Translations under genes and position numbers: made by a program
The notes under the pieces: model-generated
The model's database searches: none
Told to the model about the DNA's origin: nothing
The model's input: only the letters and a program-made list of their open reading frames with translations
Shown here: positions 26,961 through 37,730 of the stretch, piece by piece
Numbering within the stretch: the stretch's first letter is position 1
How the letters are laid out: each line of letters begins with the position of its first letter
Origin: Colletes latitarsis
Lineage: Eukaryota > Arthropoda > Insecta > Hymenoptera > Colletidae
Length of the DNA: 64,000 nt
Direction of reading: 5' to 3'
NCBI RefSeq assembly: GCF_051014445.1
Contig: NC_135147.1
Span: forward strand, 23,571,979 to 23,635,978

Positions 26961-29655
26961 GGGGTGGGTTCGTTAAACTCGTTTATTAAATCGTCTTCGT
27001 AGTGCAGAGAGAGCGTTCCATGAAAAATTCAAATTCGGATCCCGAAGCGATGACGAGGCGACGAGGGCCTAGCTTTTCAACCCCTCTGCGTGACGGGGCG
27101 CGTTTCTGGCAGGTTTGTTTCACGCCGCGAAACCGAGATGTACCCCCCCTGTACGGGGCTCATAATCAAAACTGCATTAAAATCCTGAAAGCGGGACGAG
27201 GGCTCGGTAAAAAGTGTTTTGTCATCCAGGGGCGGCCACTGCGCAACAATATGCTTCGTCCCTACGCGACGAAAGGGGCAGAAGAGCTGCGAGGAGTTAG
27301 GATGCCTCGTTACATCGTAAACCGATAATTTTAGTGGGCCGTTACGATAGCGCGGCGATAATAATGCCGTAAAAAGCTCGTCGACATCGCCAGTCCCGCG
27401 AAAATAGAGCGTTCAATCGTCGATTTCTTTTTTCTCCCGGCCTCTCGATCGAAATTTATGATCGGAACACTACTCATACGTCTTCCAGAGAGGGGGAGGA
27501 AGAGGGCACCTGAGAGACCGTGTAGCGTCCATAGTGGTTTGTTTAATTGCGGGTCGTTCGGTAGCCTCTCTTTTACTGCGATCGTAAAATCGATTTCTTC
27601 GTGGGTGTATCATGGTCGCGGGAGAAAGTAAACGTAAATTAATGAGGGGAATCTAGATCGATTATCGGGAAAAGGAAATTTGAGAATCTGTGACACGGTG
27701 CAATGATCGTGAGTTTCACAAAATCGAGGTTCGCCAGCCGCTGCCACGACAGTAAAATTTTATTCCGTTTTCCGGTGCGTCCAGGTTAAGTTTCCCCCGA
27801 ACGGGGAAGATATTTTTGTCGGTTTCCCGGCTCGGCCACCGTAGAAAAGAGAGGAAAGATTGGGGGCAGTTGCCGCTGCTTCTGTTTCCGTCTCCCTCCC
27901 CCTCTGTAAGCGTCCCTCTTCTCCTTTGGCCAGGGGCTGCGCGCCATTGTTCGGGCGATATTTCAGCCACGGGGGTGGTTGCCAGGAGGGCGGCACGGGG
28001 GCGGGCGACGGTAGTCAGCTGGCTGTGACACGCTGCCTACGCCGCCAAAGGGGAACCAGAGGCGTTTAGGAGTATTTGGGGGCTGGGAAGGGGCCCTCGG
28101 TTTATACAAGCAGGGATACTCTTTCATCCAACGATAGCCGAGGCCTTGACTTTGAAGGAAGCCTGTGTGTTGCCGATCCTCTTGTCGCTTATGTACTCGT
28201 TCCACTCGTTTCTGGGTGACGGTGGCTCTGTTCTAGGCGGTCGGTGGCCGTAGAATCCGAAATTTACTGTCCTCTGTGGCACGATATTTGTGTTTTAAAA
28301 GCAGAAGCGTTTTCGAGCTTCGGGATCACGAAATTGATCGGTGTCGAAGCTCCCCCGTGTTCGTTGTTGGTCTAAATTCAAACTTGAGTATTAAAATCAC
28401 AGCTTTGGTCAACGTGTTAATGTGCTGCTATAAATTTGGACGATTTATATCTACACGTAAGCAAATATTCAATATTAAATTAAAGAAATCACTGGATAGT
28501 CCAAGGAATGAGATCTCAAAATTGATTAAATATATTCGTGTACCAGATTACTAAAATCAAAGAAAATCTAAAGTTGACTGTAAACATAAATTCTATGAGA
28601 AATTGTGGATAATTTCCAACCAACCAAAAACAAAGTATTCCCACGGACAATTTGAGAAGTTCAACAGTGAACGCGTTAAAAGAATTACGTATAATCGTCG
28701 AAACAGTTGCCATCAAAATGCAGGATCCTATTGGAGCCGGCAACGACGCTTCGACTTCCCCATCCCCCGTATCGCCGCCCCCGCATTACCATCGATATCG
28801 ATACTCGCGACGCGTTAATCGAACGCGAAGTCCCTCGTCGGACGTCCTGGACCCCCTTAGCCCGTTCGGTCCAGTCGATCGCGACCGACAGTCCTCCAAC
28901 GGAGACTTTAATAATCATTATTCATAAGACTGGATCCCCGGGAGTCGACCAGGCGTAATACCAAGCAAGAAAGATGCGCCGCGAAACAAGAGAAGGGGCC
29001 GTGCAGCTGCGCCCTCTCCTCGCCGTCACGGAACCATGGTTTTCCAGGACGAGAAGGGGGTGTGCTCTCGAGTCAGTCGAGCAGAAACCCAATCACTTCC
29101 GGCGTCTGCGCCCATTAGGGCGCCGCGACGCTGACGTCGGCTGACGTACGCCGTTTCGCCCGTCTTCCTTTCTCCCGCGCGCCCTCCGGCTTCTCCTTCG
29201 GTTCCCTTTCCACCCCCCCTGCGATCGCCTCCGCGCGGCAAGCCCTCCTTTGGACCTCTGGCAGCCTCGAAATAGACCGCAGATCTATTGTTTGGAAAGC
29301 GCTCGCACGGAAGCTCCTTCACCGTGGCTAATGACGTATCGAGGATGCCTTGCTTCTTGCTTCGTCTCTCTCCAGCTTCTTCCGACAACACGCCGCCCCC
29401 TTTTTATTCGTTGTTAGCTAGATAATAGGTCGCGTCGTACTCGGGTTTCCGTGGTTGGAGGTTGGGGGAGACGAGCTTGCGCCCTGCGGCCGCCTCGGCG
29501 AACAATTTTTACGCTGAAACGGAGACGCTTCGAATTTAATATGCGGGAGACTCGAGTCTAGAGAAATATTAATTTACTGTATAGGTAGGAGCATTCAAAT
29601 AATGAGTGCAGCAAAATAGATCAATAAGAATTAGATTTGCTCGGTGAATTTAAAA
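26961..29655 (+). other. hth: hth intron, no gene seen
   Basis: Intronic sequence with GC-rich intervals (27050-27330, 27720-28260, 28980-29400) and an AT-rich interval (28380-28700). Open frames of 70-120 codons are present on both strands but carry no recognisable domain or splice-flanked coding signal. Confidence 0.6.
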
Positions 29656-29925
29656 AAAAATTCACCCCCTTCAACGCCACGTAATTTTGTAATTTTTAAA
29701 AATCTTATTCTACAAAAATACTAACAGGCACGTCTTAATAATATAAACGACAAGTGAGAGATATCAGATTGTAATTGAAAATAGTATAGTTAATGAAGCT
29801 TCTAAATTAAATTCACCCCCTACGACGCCACGTAATTTTGGAATTTTTAAAAATCTTATTCCAAAGAAATATTAACAATCGCATCTTAATAATACCAAAC
29901 CACAAGCAAGAGCTATCAGATTGGT
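29656..29925. repeat. Two-copy tandem duplication, 151-bp period, AT-rich
   Basis: AATTCACCCCCT starts at 29659 and at 29810. Both copies continue with an ACGCCACGTAATTTTG block, AATTTTTAAAAATCTTATTC, TCTTAATAATA and GAG(A/C)TATCAGATTG. Divergence is about 10-15%. The second copy decays near 29923. Confidence 0.8.
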
Positions 29926-31160
29926 CTCATCATATATTCCATATTAATTTTCCCAGTAGAATAGACCCACGATGGGTCAGACCAGCGGAGATACAACTCG
30001 TAGCTCGCGACTGAAATATTTTCCGCTCTTCCACTCAACGTTTCACGTTTGTCACGTAATATTAAACGCGATTAATCGCCATTTAGCGCTTGGAAATTTA
30101 TTTTATCGTCCAAGCCTGTCTCCTACGATTCTCCACTTCGTAATAATAATTCTGTAGCGGAGAAAATATTTGAAACGGTCAGGAGGGAGTAGTAAAGGTG
30201 TCGATCGGAGGAACGAGGGGTAGGTGATCGATAGAGCCGAAGTTCGATTCGTCGTAGTTCCCGCGCACCTGTAGTCCTCTTTCGGTCGTGCATTTCGCTC
30301 CGGCCACTTCGTCAAATTAACATACACGATTCGGCCGGAAATTACGTCCGACAATTACGGACCTTACGCCGATGAAATATCGACGGTGCCGCCCCGACCA
30401 GCCAAATTGAGATGAACGATACATTCGACGTACGTACGCGCATTCTGACCGAGCTTTCGACCTTATCGCGTCGATCGCCTAATGCCCGCTACCCGTGATC
30501 CAGTGATCTACATAATGAGTCATGAATACGTCTGGCTACCTGACTGGAATCGTTATCTCTGATTAACCGAATAGATTCCTCGCTAGAGACGCAGGGCCCT
30601 TGAAACGCCCTGGCGGTAAATTAGCGATTCCACATTAAGATCGTCTCGCGATATTAACTCTTTCACTGTGCAATTTTTCTCCTCGAAACGAGCGCTCTAT
30701 CCTCGCGAGCCGAATTGAGAAATAATGGCGCCCGACGCGCGAACGTCCGCTTGAATATGCGTGCGTTTTAAACGCTCCTTACCCTCCTTTCGCTTACGTC
30801 TTCTTCGGTGATAATTAGTCGGAACATCGCTTCGTTCGAGGCTAGAAAAAATGGAGCAAAGTATAGAGCAACGCGTGCTCGTTCTAATTAAGATGAAGAT
30901 GATGGGTCGAACGAGGTCGGAACGTTTAAAACGTACGCGTTGTTAAACACAGCTTGCGGATCTGCATCTTACGAGTACTTGTTACGTTCCTGCGACCTTG
31001 AATTTTAAGGCGCTCGAGTATGCTTTGAAGAAATTATTTTTGAATATTTATACGAAACTTCAGACGTATGAAGTCAAGTTTTTCTAAAAGAGAGAGAATA
31101 GAACAGGAGAACCTTTAATGATTGGGGTTTGTTTTAATGTTAGATCTTTGTCTGTTTCAG
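29926..31160 (+). other. hth: hth intron, 3' end with splice acceptor
   Basis: This is the last part of the intron upstream of the homeodomain exon. It ends in a T-rich tract and CTGTTTCAG at 31152-31160, a strong acceptor. No other exon is visible. The region at 30420-30560 is mixed-composition and contains CGTACGTACG and ATGAGTCATGAATA blocks that might be regulatory, but this is not demonstrated. Confidence 0.75.
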
Positions 31161-31219
31161 GTTCATCAACGCGAGGCGTAGAATCGTCCAGCCAATGATC
31201 GACCAGAGCAATCGAGCCG
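31161..31219 (+). CDS. hth: homothorax exon: end of TALE homeodomain recognition helix
   Basis: This exon encodes the end of the homeodomain of Homothorax, the insect Meis-type TALE transcription factor that partners Extradenticle and Hox proteins on DNA and drives nuclear import of Extradenticle. Its first base completes a split Trp codon (TG|G). It then reads FINARRRIVQPMIDQSNRA, which covers the helix-3 residues including the DNA-contacting Asn51 and Arg53 and the TALE-typical Ile50, plus the invariant Meis-family extension. The acceptor is CTGTTTCAG at 31152-31160. The donor is GCCG|GTAAGA at 31220, leaving phase 1. The phase matches the exon at 60487, so Gly is split across the junction (G|GT). 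The first part of the homeodomain must lie on an exon upstream of the window. The family identification is very secure. Confidence 0.96.
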
Positions 31220-31377
31220 GTAAGACGAGCCCCATTCTGTCAACAGATCCTTACACACACACATACACCGCCGAAGACGCGTATAATTTCATGTCACCTG
31301 TGCCGGGCATGCATCACGGATACGTTTATCCGGCTTATCACGAGGATTACACACACGGTCCTTATCGTTTGACGTAG
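31220..31377 (+). CDS. hth: Candidate alternative C-terminus of Homothorax by read-through of the donor
   Basis: If the donor at 31220 is skipped, the frame continues open for 52 codons (counting the split Gly) to a TAG at 31375-31377. The encoded tail begins GKTSPILSTDPYTHTYT and ends YPAYHEDYTHGPYRLT. It contains 8 Tyr and 5 His and is rich in Pro, Met and Gly. This is the same unusual composition as the canonical tail on the exon at 60487 (6 Tyr, 5 His, with MM, RPPGD and YY motifs). The surrounding intron does not give protein of this quality. A polyadenylation signal with a GU-rich follow-up lies about 580 nt downstream. I infer a composite terminal exon producing a second Hth isoform. 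The alternative is a chance open frame of 52 codons. I do not recall a database isoform with certainty. Confidence 0.6.
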
Positions 31378-31990
31378 ATCGATGCGCCGAAACGAAGGAA
31401 TTTAGCGTCCTCTATGCATACAAGTGCTCGTCGAATCGACCAATGTCTTAATTAAGCTAAGTTTCTCCGAGAACGTTTTTGTTTTAGGTGTACGTTCGAA
31501 GGAACGTAAACTCTGATAGATTTTATGGAACGACTTTATTATACGAATTTTATATTAATCACTTTAAACTTTATAACATTCATACGATTATAACGATGTT
31601 TCTTCTGTTGTCTTTTTGTTTTAAATAATTTTAAACTTACTTTCTATTATTAGAAAAAATTGTTTCACCATATCGATAATATCTTCCGTTGCTCTGGAAC
31701 ATTGTAAGAATGTTTGTTTCTATTTCTTTTCTAGTTAAATCTTTTTATTTAGTTCGATGATCGTGTACTCTTTATAATTTTAGAACTTATCGTCGATGTT
31801 AGCGTTGATTAGAAGTATCGAATTCTGGAAAACTGGCAATCACGTCGCCCGTTAATTCGAGAAAAAATTGACCGCGACGTGTTGCCCGTGCAATTTATGT
31901 AACGGGTGCTCGGAAGTCCTCCGCGTCTCCAAGTGCCGCATCCACCTTGATCATTTATTAATAAACTAACCGTCTGAACCTTATTAAGGC
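31378..31990 (+). other. hth: Putative 3' UTR of the short hth isoform
   Basis: The stretch after the alternative TAG is AT-rich, lacks GC-rich blocks up to about 31840, and reaches its first AATAAA at 31960. It is proposed as a 3' UTR only because of the open frame before it and the polyadenylation signal after it. It could equally be ordinary intron sequence in the long isoform. Confidence 0.4.
31960..31965 (+). promoter_or_regulatory. hth: Candidate polyadenylation signal AATAAA
   Basis: AATAAA is followed within about 30 nt by the GU-rich run TTGCTGGTTTTGTTCCC, the arrangement of a metazoan cleavage/polyadenylation site. It lies 583 nt after the alternative stop codon. A second AATAAA is at 32164-32169. 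Confidence 0.45.
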
Positions 31991-34824
31991 GTTGCTGGTT
32001 TTGTTCCCTTGGCGCGAGTCAATCGTCCCCGTTGATTCGTTTATAGCTGTTCTCCAATCTTTTCTGTCCTGTTATCAATTTCCTGCGTTCGTAATATCGA
32101 ACCAGCGATACCGACGTTGAGAAATGGGGAGAGAAATCGTTAGAGAACAGAAAATTCCCGTTGAATAAAAGCTAACAGAAATTAATACGAAAAAGTAGAC
32201 TAAATCGTTTTCATATTAATGGTAAAATTCCGTACATCGTCGATGTTAAATTCAGAATTGAATTATTCACGGTTCCTCGTAGAATCTATATTATCCAAAG
32301 TGATCTTCAAGAATGCGTTCACGATTAATTGGACGACGCGAGAATACGGTGGCTTTGAAGAACGTTCCCCACGACGGAAAATATTTATCCAAATAAAACG
32401 AGGGTCGCTGTATCGCGATACGGCCGAACCGACGCCGACCAATTTAACGCGACGCCCCCGCAGCCATCTTCGACGACGTTCGAGCCGCCGAAAAAAGCAA
32501 ACAGAAGGGAAGAAAAACACCGACCCCCCGGTTTCCGGGCCGTGTAATCTGTAAAGACGTCGCGTTTACGAGGAGGGAATCACTTCGTTTGCAGTAAAAG
32601 GCGACAACAACGGTTACCTAGCCGGATCGGGGGTTGGAAGTAACGTCGCTCTCTGGGGTTCAAGGGTTCGCTTGTGATTCGGATGATGGCGGGAGGGCTG
32701 TTTCGTGAAGGCCCAGGGTGAGCAGAGGTGGATAACGTCCCGGATAACGTTCGGATAACGGCGGGATAATTGGTAGCGGTGATCAGACCGAGTTTTACGA
32801 GCAGCCAACATGCCTCTTGCCTCCTTCTTCGACACGAGACGGTGTCTTTTTCGGCCTTTCTTTGTTTCCTGGCACCTGGTCCGGTTAAACGGGTCGAAAC
32901 TGGCTCGTATTTTTACGATTGGCTCCCTCGTGCGAATTACGGGCTGCTTGCTATGAAGAAACTGTCCGCGAAAAGCTTTTTCCCCGGGGAATCTCGAATT
33001 TATCCTCAAAAATTGTATACCAAATGTACTCTAGAGGGATTGGTGATCGTAGAATTATTTATTTTAGTCAATTATAATAGTTAAAGTACGGTAAGATCGA
33101 TGGAAAGTGGATAATACCATTCGGGGTAAAGGGAAGTAGAAATATCGGATAATGGCCAGACGCAACTTCGAGATCGATTATCTTGAAAACGAAGGCTCCT
33201 GCAAAAAATTTTATTCTACATGTTCGGTGCACTTTTGCACAAGGAATCACCCTATGCTCGGGTAAAATTCGTCTCTGTCAACGTTAATAATTTATAAGCG
33301 TGACAAGTCAATTTTAAGTAGAAATGTCGCGATATGGTCAGACGCTGTGCTGAATTATTGAACCTTTTTCGTGCGGAAATTCGATACAATTTTGTTACGT
33401 AAATTCATAGTTTAGCAAATTCGAAGAATCGTGAAAGTTACTAAGCAATATTTTTTGCAAATTCAGCAGATTATATTTCATACTTGGGCAAGGAGCTTTT
33501 AACTATATCTCGCAAGCAATTGCCCAGCCCCTTAAAAATGAGACCTCGGATCACCAAGATTACATCGATCGCGACTGTAACGAATCGTCTTCGTGAACGA
33601 TCCAGCGTGCGTTTACGGGGTAATGTCACGAACAGGGGTAGCTAACGAGTCGAAATGTCGTCGAGAGTAAAGTGGAAACCCGTGTACGTCGGATTGTCAT
33701 CCCGAGTCAATCCTGATCGCGGTATCCGAGAGGTCCGCCCACCTTCGACTCCGTCGGTGGTTTCTCGGGCTTTGGCTACCGATTGAAATCGATGGCGGTA
33801 CGTGAGAATCTCGCGGAGGCCCCTGCGGCCAGCGGCGTTTCCGTGGCGATGGTCGAGCCACGGAGAAAAATTCGCGAGGGCTACACGGACTTTTCCCGAG
33901 CCCTCCTCGTTCCCGGCCATTTTTCCAATTCCTCCGAGACCGCGTCCCGCCGGCGGCCCTTCCCCCATCCCGTCGACGATCAGCAGTCCATTAAAGCTTA
34001 ATAGCCGAAGCATTAGGCCCCAGGGCAGATTTTGTTCCAACGGAAGCGAGATAAATGTGTCTTTCGAATACTCACGGTCCCTGGTGGACCAACGAAACCG
34101 ATGCTCTCGCGCAGCCTCGCTCTCGAGGCGAGACTCTCTCTATTTAGACCAGGGGAACCCATGGAAAAACGTACAGGGTAGTCTGTAATGCGAAAATTAT
34201 ATGGAATTTTTCGAACGTGACTAAGATTTACGAAACGATTCGACGGATAAATATTGCCCGGTTCCGGATAGCTCGAAGTAGTCTGCGGGATCTTAGATTT
34301 ATATTATTGGCGCTTGGTCTGTGAGCAGTTCTCGAGCGTCCATTAATCATATCCGTATCGGAGGATCTTTAACTCAGGCGTCCATCACTTTAAATTTGTA
34401 TTAGCCGATAGTTCGCGTTGCGTTTATTTCCCGCGTCGAACGTCTCCGGTGACCCGCGCGTCAGAGGTCCCTTCGAGACTCCGCGAGCCACACGTGGACG
34501 ATGACAGCTGCGACCCAAGGGTCCATCATCCTCGCGTAATACATATCCACAGCCATTCTGCGATCTTAACTATATTATTCGTCATCCTAGCGCTGTCAGT
34601 CGCGACTTCGTCTGACCCTAACTATATTACTCATCTCTCGTATGTGTAAATGCTTGATCAAACTAATTCAGCGTTAAACTTGGAGGCTCAAAAAATTCAT
34701 TCTATTACTATATTATTCCTCTCGCTCGTACATCGACGCGTCTAAATTTACGGCTTAAAAAAATAGATAATATTTTACGATCTGACACATTCGAATCTCT
34801 TCATTGGAGGCCCTCCGAAAGTTT
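31991..34824 (+). other. hth: hth last intron, no gene seen
   Basis: This is intron between the two hth exons. It contains a cluster of four GGATAA motifs at 32729-32771 (listed separately) and AT-rich stretches at 33260-33520 and 34600-34820. Frames of up to about 130 codons show no recognisable product. Confidence 0.65.
32729..32771 (+). promoter_or_regulatory. Cluster of four GGATAA motifs
   Basis: GGATAACG occurs three times and GGATAATT once, at roughly 11-15-bp spacing, with GC-rich spacers. GATAA is the core of GATA-factor sites. The near-helical-turn spacing is suggestive of a short regulatory cluster, but a degenerate short tandem repeat would look the same. Confidence 0.3.
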
Positions 34825-35991
34825 AAACTAATAATTGTTTCCTATATGCCAATGTAACTATTTGAAAATTCATCCTCCATTAGTTTACTCTGTTCTAAAT
34901 GCGTTGAACAAAAAAATAATTCAGTCGTTGGAGTTGATTGAAACTTGGAAAATCTGACCTACCCCCGATTCTACGATCTCAGCCACATCGATCTACCGTG
35001 TTTGTCGAGACAAATTCGTTGAATTTCGAGGGTGGATCGAGCAGTCCCATAATTAATTAAACTAATAATTGTTTTCTATATGCCAATGTAACTATTTGAA
35101 AATTCATCCTCCATTAGTTTACTCTGTTCTAAATGCTTTGAACAAAAAAATAATTCAGTCGTTGGAGTTGATTCAAACTTGGAATATCTGATCTACCCCC
35201 GATTCTACGATCTCAGCCGCATCGATCTACCGTGTTTGTCGAGACAAATTCGTTGAATTTCGAGGGTGGATCGAGCAGTCCCATAATTAATTAAACTAAT
35301 AATTGTTTTCTATATGCCAATGTAACTATTTGAAAATTCATCCTCCATTAGTTTACTCTCTTTTAAATGCTTTGAATAATTTAGTAAAAATAATTCAGTC
35401 GTTGGAGTTGATTGAAACTTGGAAAGTCTGACCTACCCCCGATTCTACGATCTCAGCCGCATCGATCTACCGTGTTTGTCGAGACAAATTCGTTGAATTT
35501 CGAGGGTGGATCGAGCAGTCCCATAATTAATTAAACTAATAATTGTTTCCTATATGCCAGTGTAACTATTTGAAAATTCATCCTCCATTAGTTTACTCTG
35601 TTCTAAATGCTTTGAACAAAAAATAATTCAGTTGTTGGAGTTGATTGAAACTTGGAAAGTCTGACCTACCCCCGATTCTACGATCTCAGGCACATCGATC
35701 TACCGTGTTTGTCGAGACAAATTCGTTGAATTTCGAGGGTGGATCAAGCAGTCCCATAATTAATTAAACTAATAATTGTTTCCTATATGCCAGTGTAACT
35801 ATTTGAAAATTCATCCTCCATTAGTTTACTCTGTTCTAAATGCTTTGAACAAAAAAATAATTCAGTTGTTGGAGTTGATTGAAACTTGGAAAGTCTGACC
35901 TACCCCCGATTCTACGATCTCAGCCACATCGATCTACCGTGTTTGTCGAGACAAATTCGTTGAATTTCGAGGGTGAATCGAGCAATCCCAT
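34825..35991. repeat. Tandem array, five copies of a ~234-bp unit
   Basis: Units begin AAACTAATAATTGTTT at 34825, 35059, 35293, 35533 and 35766, giving periods of 234, 234, 240 and 233 bp. Each holds the same ordered landmarks: TATATGCCA, TCATCCTCCATTAGTTTACT, TTGGAGTTGATT, CTACCCCCGATTCTACGATC, and ACATCGATCTACCGTGTTTG or its GCATCGATC variant. Copies are about 95% or more identical, so the amplification is recent or homogenised. The third unit has a 6-bp insertion beside its poly-A stretch. The last unit runs into unique sequence near 35991. No coding potential is seen. Confidence 0.92.
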
Positions 35992-36688
35992 TTTCGAAAT
36001 GCAATTTCCTCGCTGTCGCGACTGGGCAATCGCTGGTAGCTTCGGGTCAAAGTCGCCGGGTCGCATTCAAATTATCCGCGCGCGAGCTGCGTCATTTCTC
36101 ATACTCTTTTATCCGGAAATATTATACATTTACCAGGAGGAGAGAGAGCGAGAACGGCGAAACTCGTTCGAATTATATTAAGCGTCGCTGCCGCTAATTC
36201 AGAACACGTTCCGTGGCGACGTCGGACTGCAACGTCGAGCGTGTGCATCCTCCTCGTCGCGCTTCTTCGTGTCGAGCTAATGACGCGCGTCGGCCCGATC
36301 ATCAATCATACTTTCATTACGCGGATCGCAGCTGCTCCGCATTGACTCCGCGTGGCCCGCGGCCCATTGTTATTATTCCCCAGGTTCCACGACGGCCGCG
36401 TGCCCCGTCGACGAGGATGTTCTTTGCCACGGGGGCCGCGATAACGACGGCACCGCAATCAGTGATTTCATGCTCCGGCTTCTGCCCCGATAACGATTCG
36501 CGCCGTCCTTCCCGGCTACTGTAACGATTCTTCAAATTAACGTGATTCGTTAATTGAACCTTTCTATCCCTTACAATTAGGGAGAAACGTTAAGGGGAGA
36601 GCTCCATGTAAAATGGCAAAACGAGAGGTGATCTTTGGCAATTTTTTTACAACAGAATACCTTGATGAAAAATTTTCGCCATTTTTCA
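35992..36688 (+). other. hth: hth intron, GC-rich, no gene seen
   Basis: This is unique, fairly GC-rich intron sequence between the 234-bp array and the inverted-repeat element. Frames of 70-100 codons on both strands overlap each other and have no recognisable product. Confidence 0.55.
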
Positions 36689-37730
36689 TATATAGAGTGT
36701 TCGGCCACTCCTGGGAAAATTTTAATGGGGGATTCTAGAGGCCAAAATAAGAAGAAAATCAAGAATACCAATTTGTTGATCGAGGCTTCGTTAAAAAGTT
36801 ATTAACGTTTAAAGTTTCGCCCGTACTGAATTTTTTTCTCGAAAATGGTTAGGATTTCGAGGGTATGTCTATTCACCAAAAATGATTGTAATTGACCCCT
36901 GAAAATAATTTTTTTAGAACGATTTGAAATTTTTTTTTTTCATCGAAAAATTTAGGCATCTACTCCCTGTCGATTTTTCTTAAAAATTCCTTTTTCATTT
37001 TTAGTAATTTTGTTTGACGCCCTACACAAAAGTTGTCTAATACTTTTTTGTAGGTACCCATGAGCACTACTTCCGAAAAAAGTTTCATTGAAATATATTC
37101 ACAATTGTAAGAGTTATGGCTGTTTGAAAATTGGACCATTTTTATGGGGTTTATCTCATTTCGCGGGGTTAAGGACCAACTTTTCGAATATTTTTGCGAT
37201 TTGTACATATTCTCCATCAAAATACGCGTAGTTTGCTTTTTTAAACATTAAAATCGTCCAATCCGTTCAGGAGTTATGGCATTTTAAAGATTCGCATGAA
37301 ATTTCGAGGAAGCATTTCTGGCCTCACGTTGGATTTTCGGTAAGGAATTTTTTTCTCGGAAGTCCGTAGGATTTCGGGGGTATGTGTAATGACCAAAAAT
37401 GATTGTAATTGACCCCCGCAACCGATAGTAATTTTTTTAGAACGAATTAAAAATTTTTAATTTCGCCGAAAATTTCACCACCTACTCGAATTTTTTTCTC
37501 GAAACTGCATAGGATTTCGAGGGTATGTCTATTGACCAAAAATGATTGCAATTGACCCCTGCAACTGAAAATAATTTTTCCAGAACGATTTGAAATTTTT
37601 GAATTTAGTTGTTAATAACTTTTTAACGAAGCCTCCATCAACAAATTGGTATTCTTGATTTTCGTCTTATTTTGGCTTCTAGAATCCTCTATTAAAATTT
37701 TTCCCAGGTGTGGCCGAACACCCTGTATAT
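36689..37730 (+). mobile_element. Non-autonomous DNA transposon with ~120-bp terminal inverted repeats
   Basis: The left arm (36689-36806) and right arm (37611-37730) are inverted copies of each other, about 90-95% identical over some 118 bp. The tips read TATAGAGTGTTCGGCCAC at left and GTGGCCGAACACCCTGTATA at right. The interior of about 800 bp has no open frame of note but contains repeated blocks. GATTTCGAGGGTATGTCTAT-like and ATGATTGTAATTGACCCC-like text recurs near 36850, 37370 and 37510. It is therefore a non-autonomous element dependent on a transposase elsewhere. The superfamily is not determined; a TA-type target site is possible because both tips abut TATA. Relatives in this window are at 10112-11345 and 56815-57385. 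Confidence 0.85.

Noticed and set aside
1..31160. Earlier hth exons (first part of homeodomain, MEIS domain)
   Set aside because: I looked for the Asn-Asn-Trp split donor and for homeodomain helix 1/2 coding text and found none; they are presumably upstream of the window.
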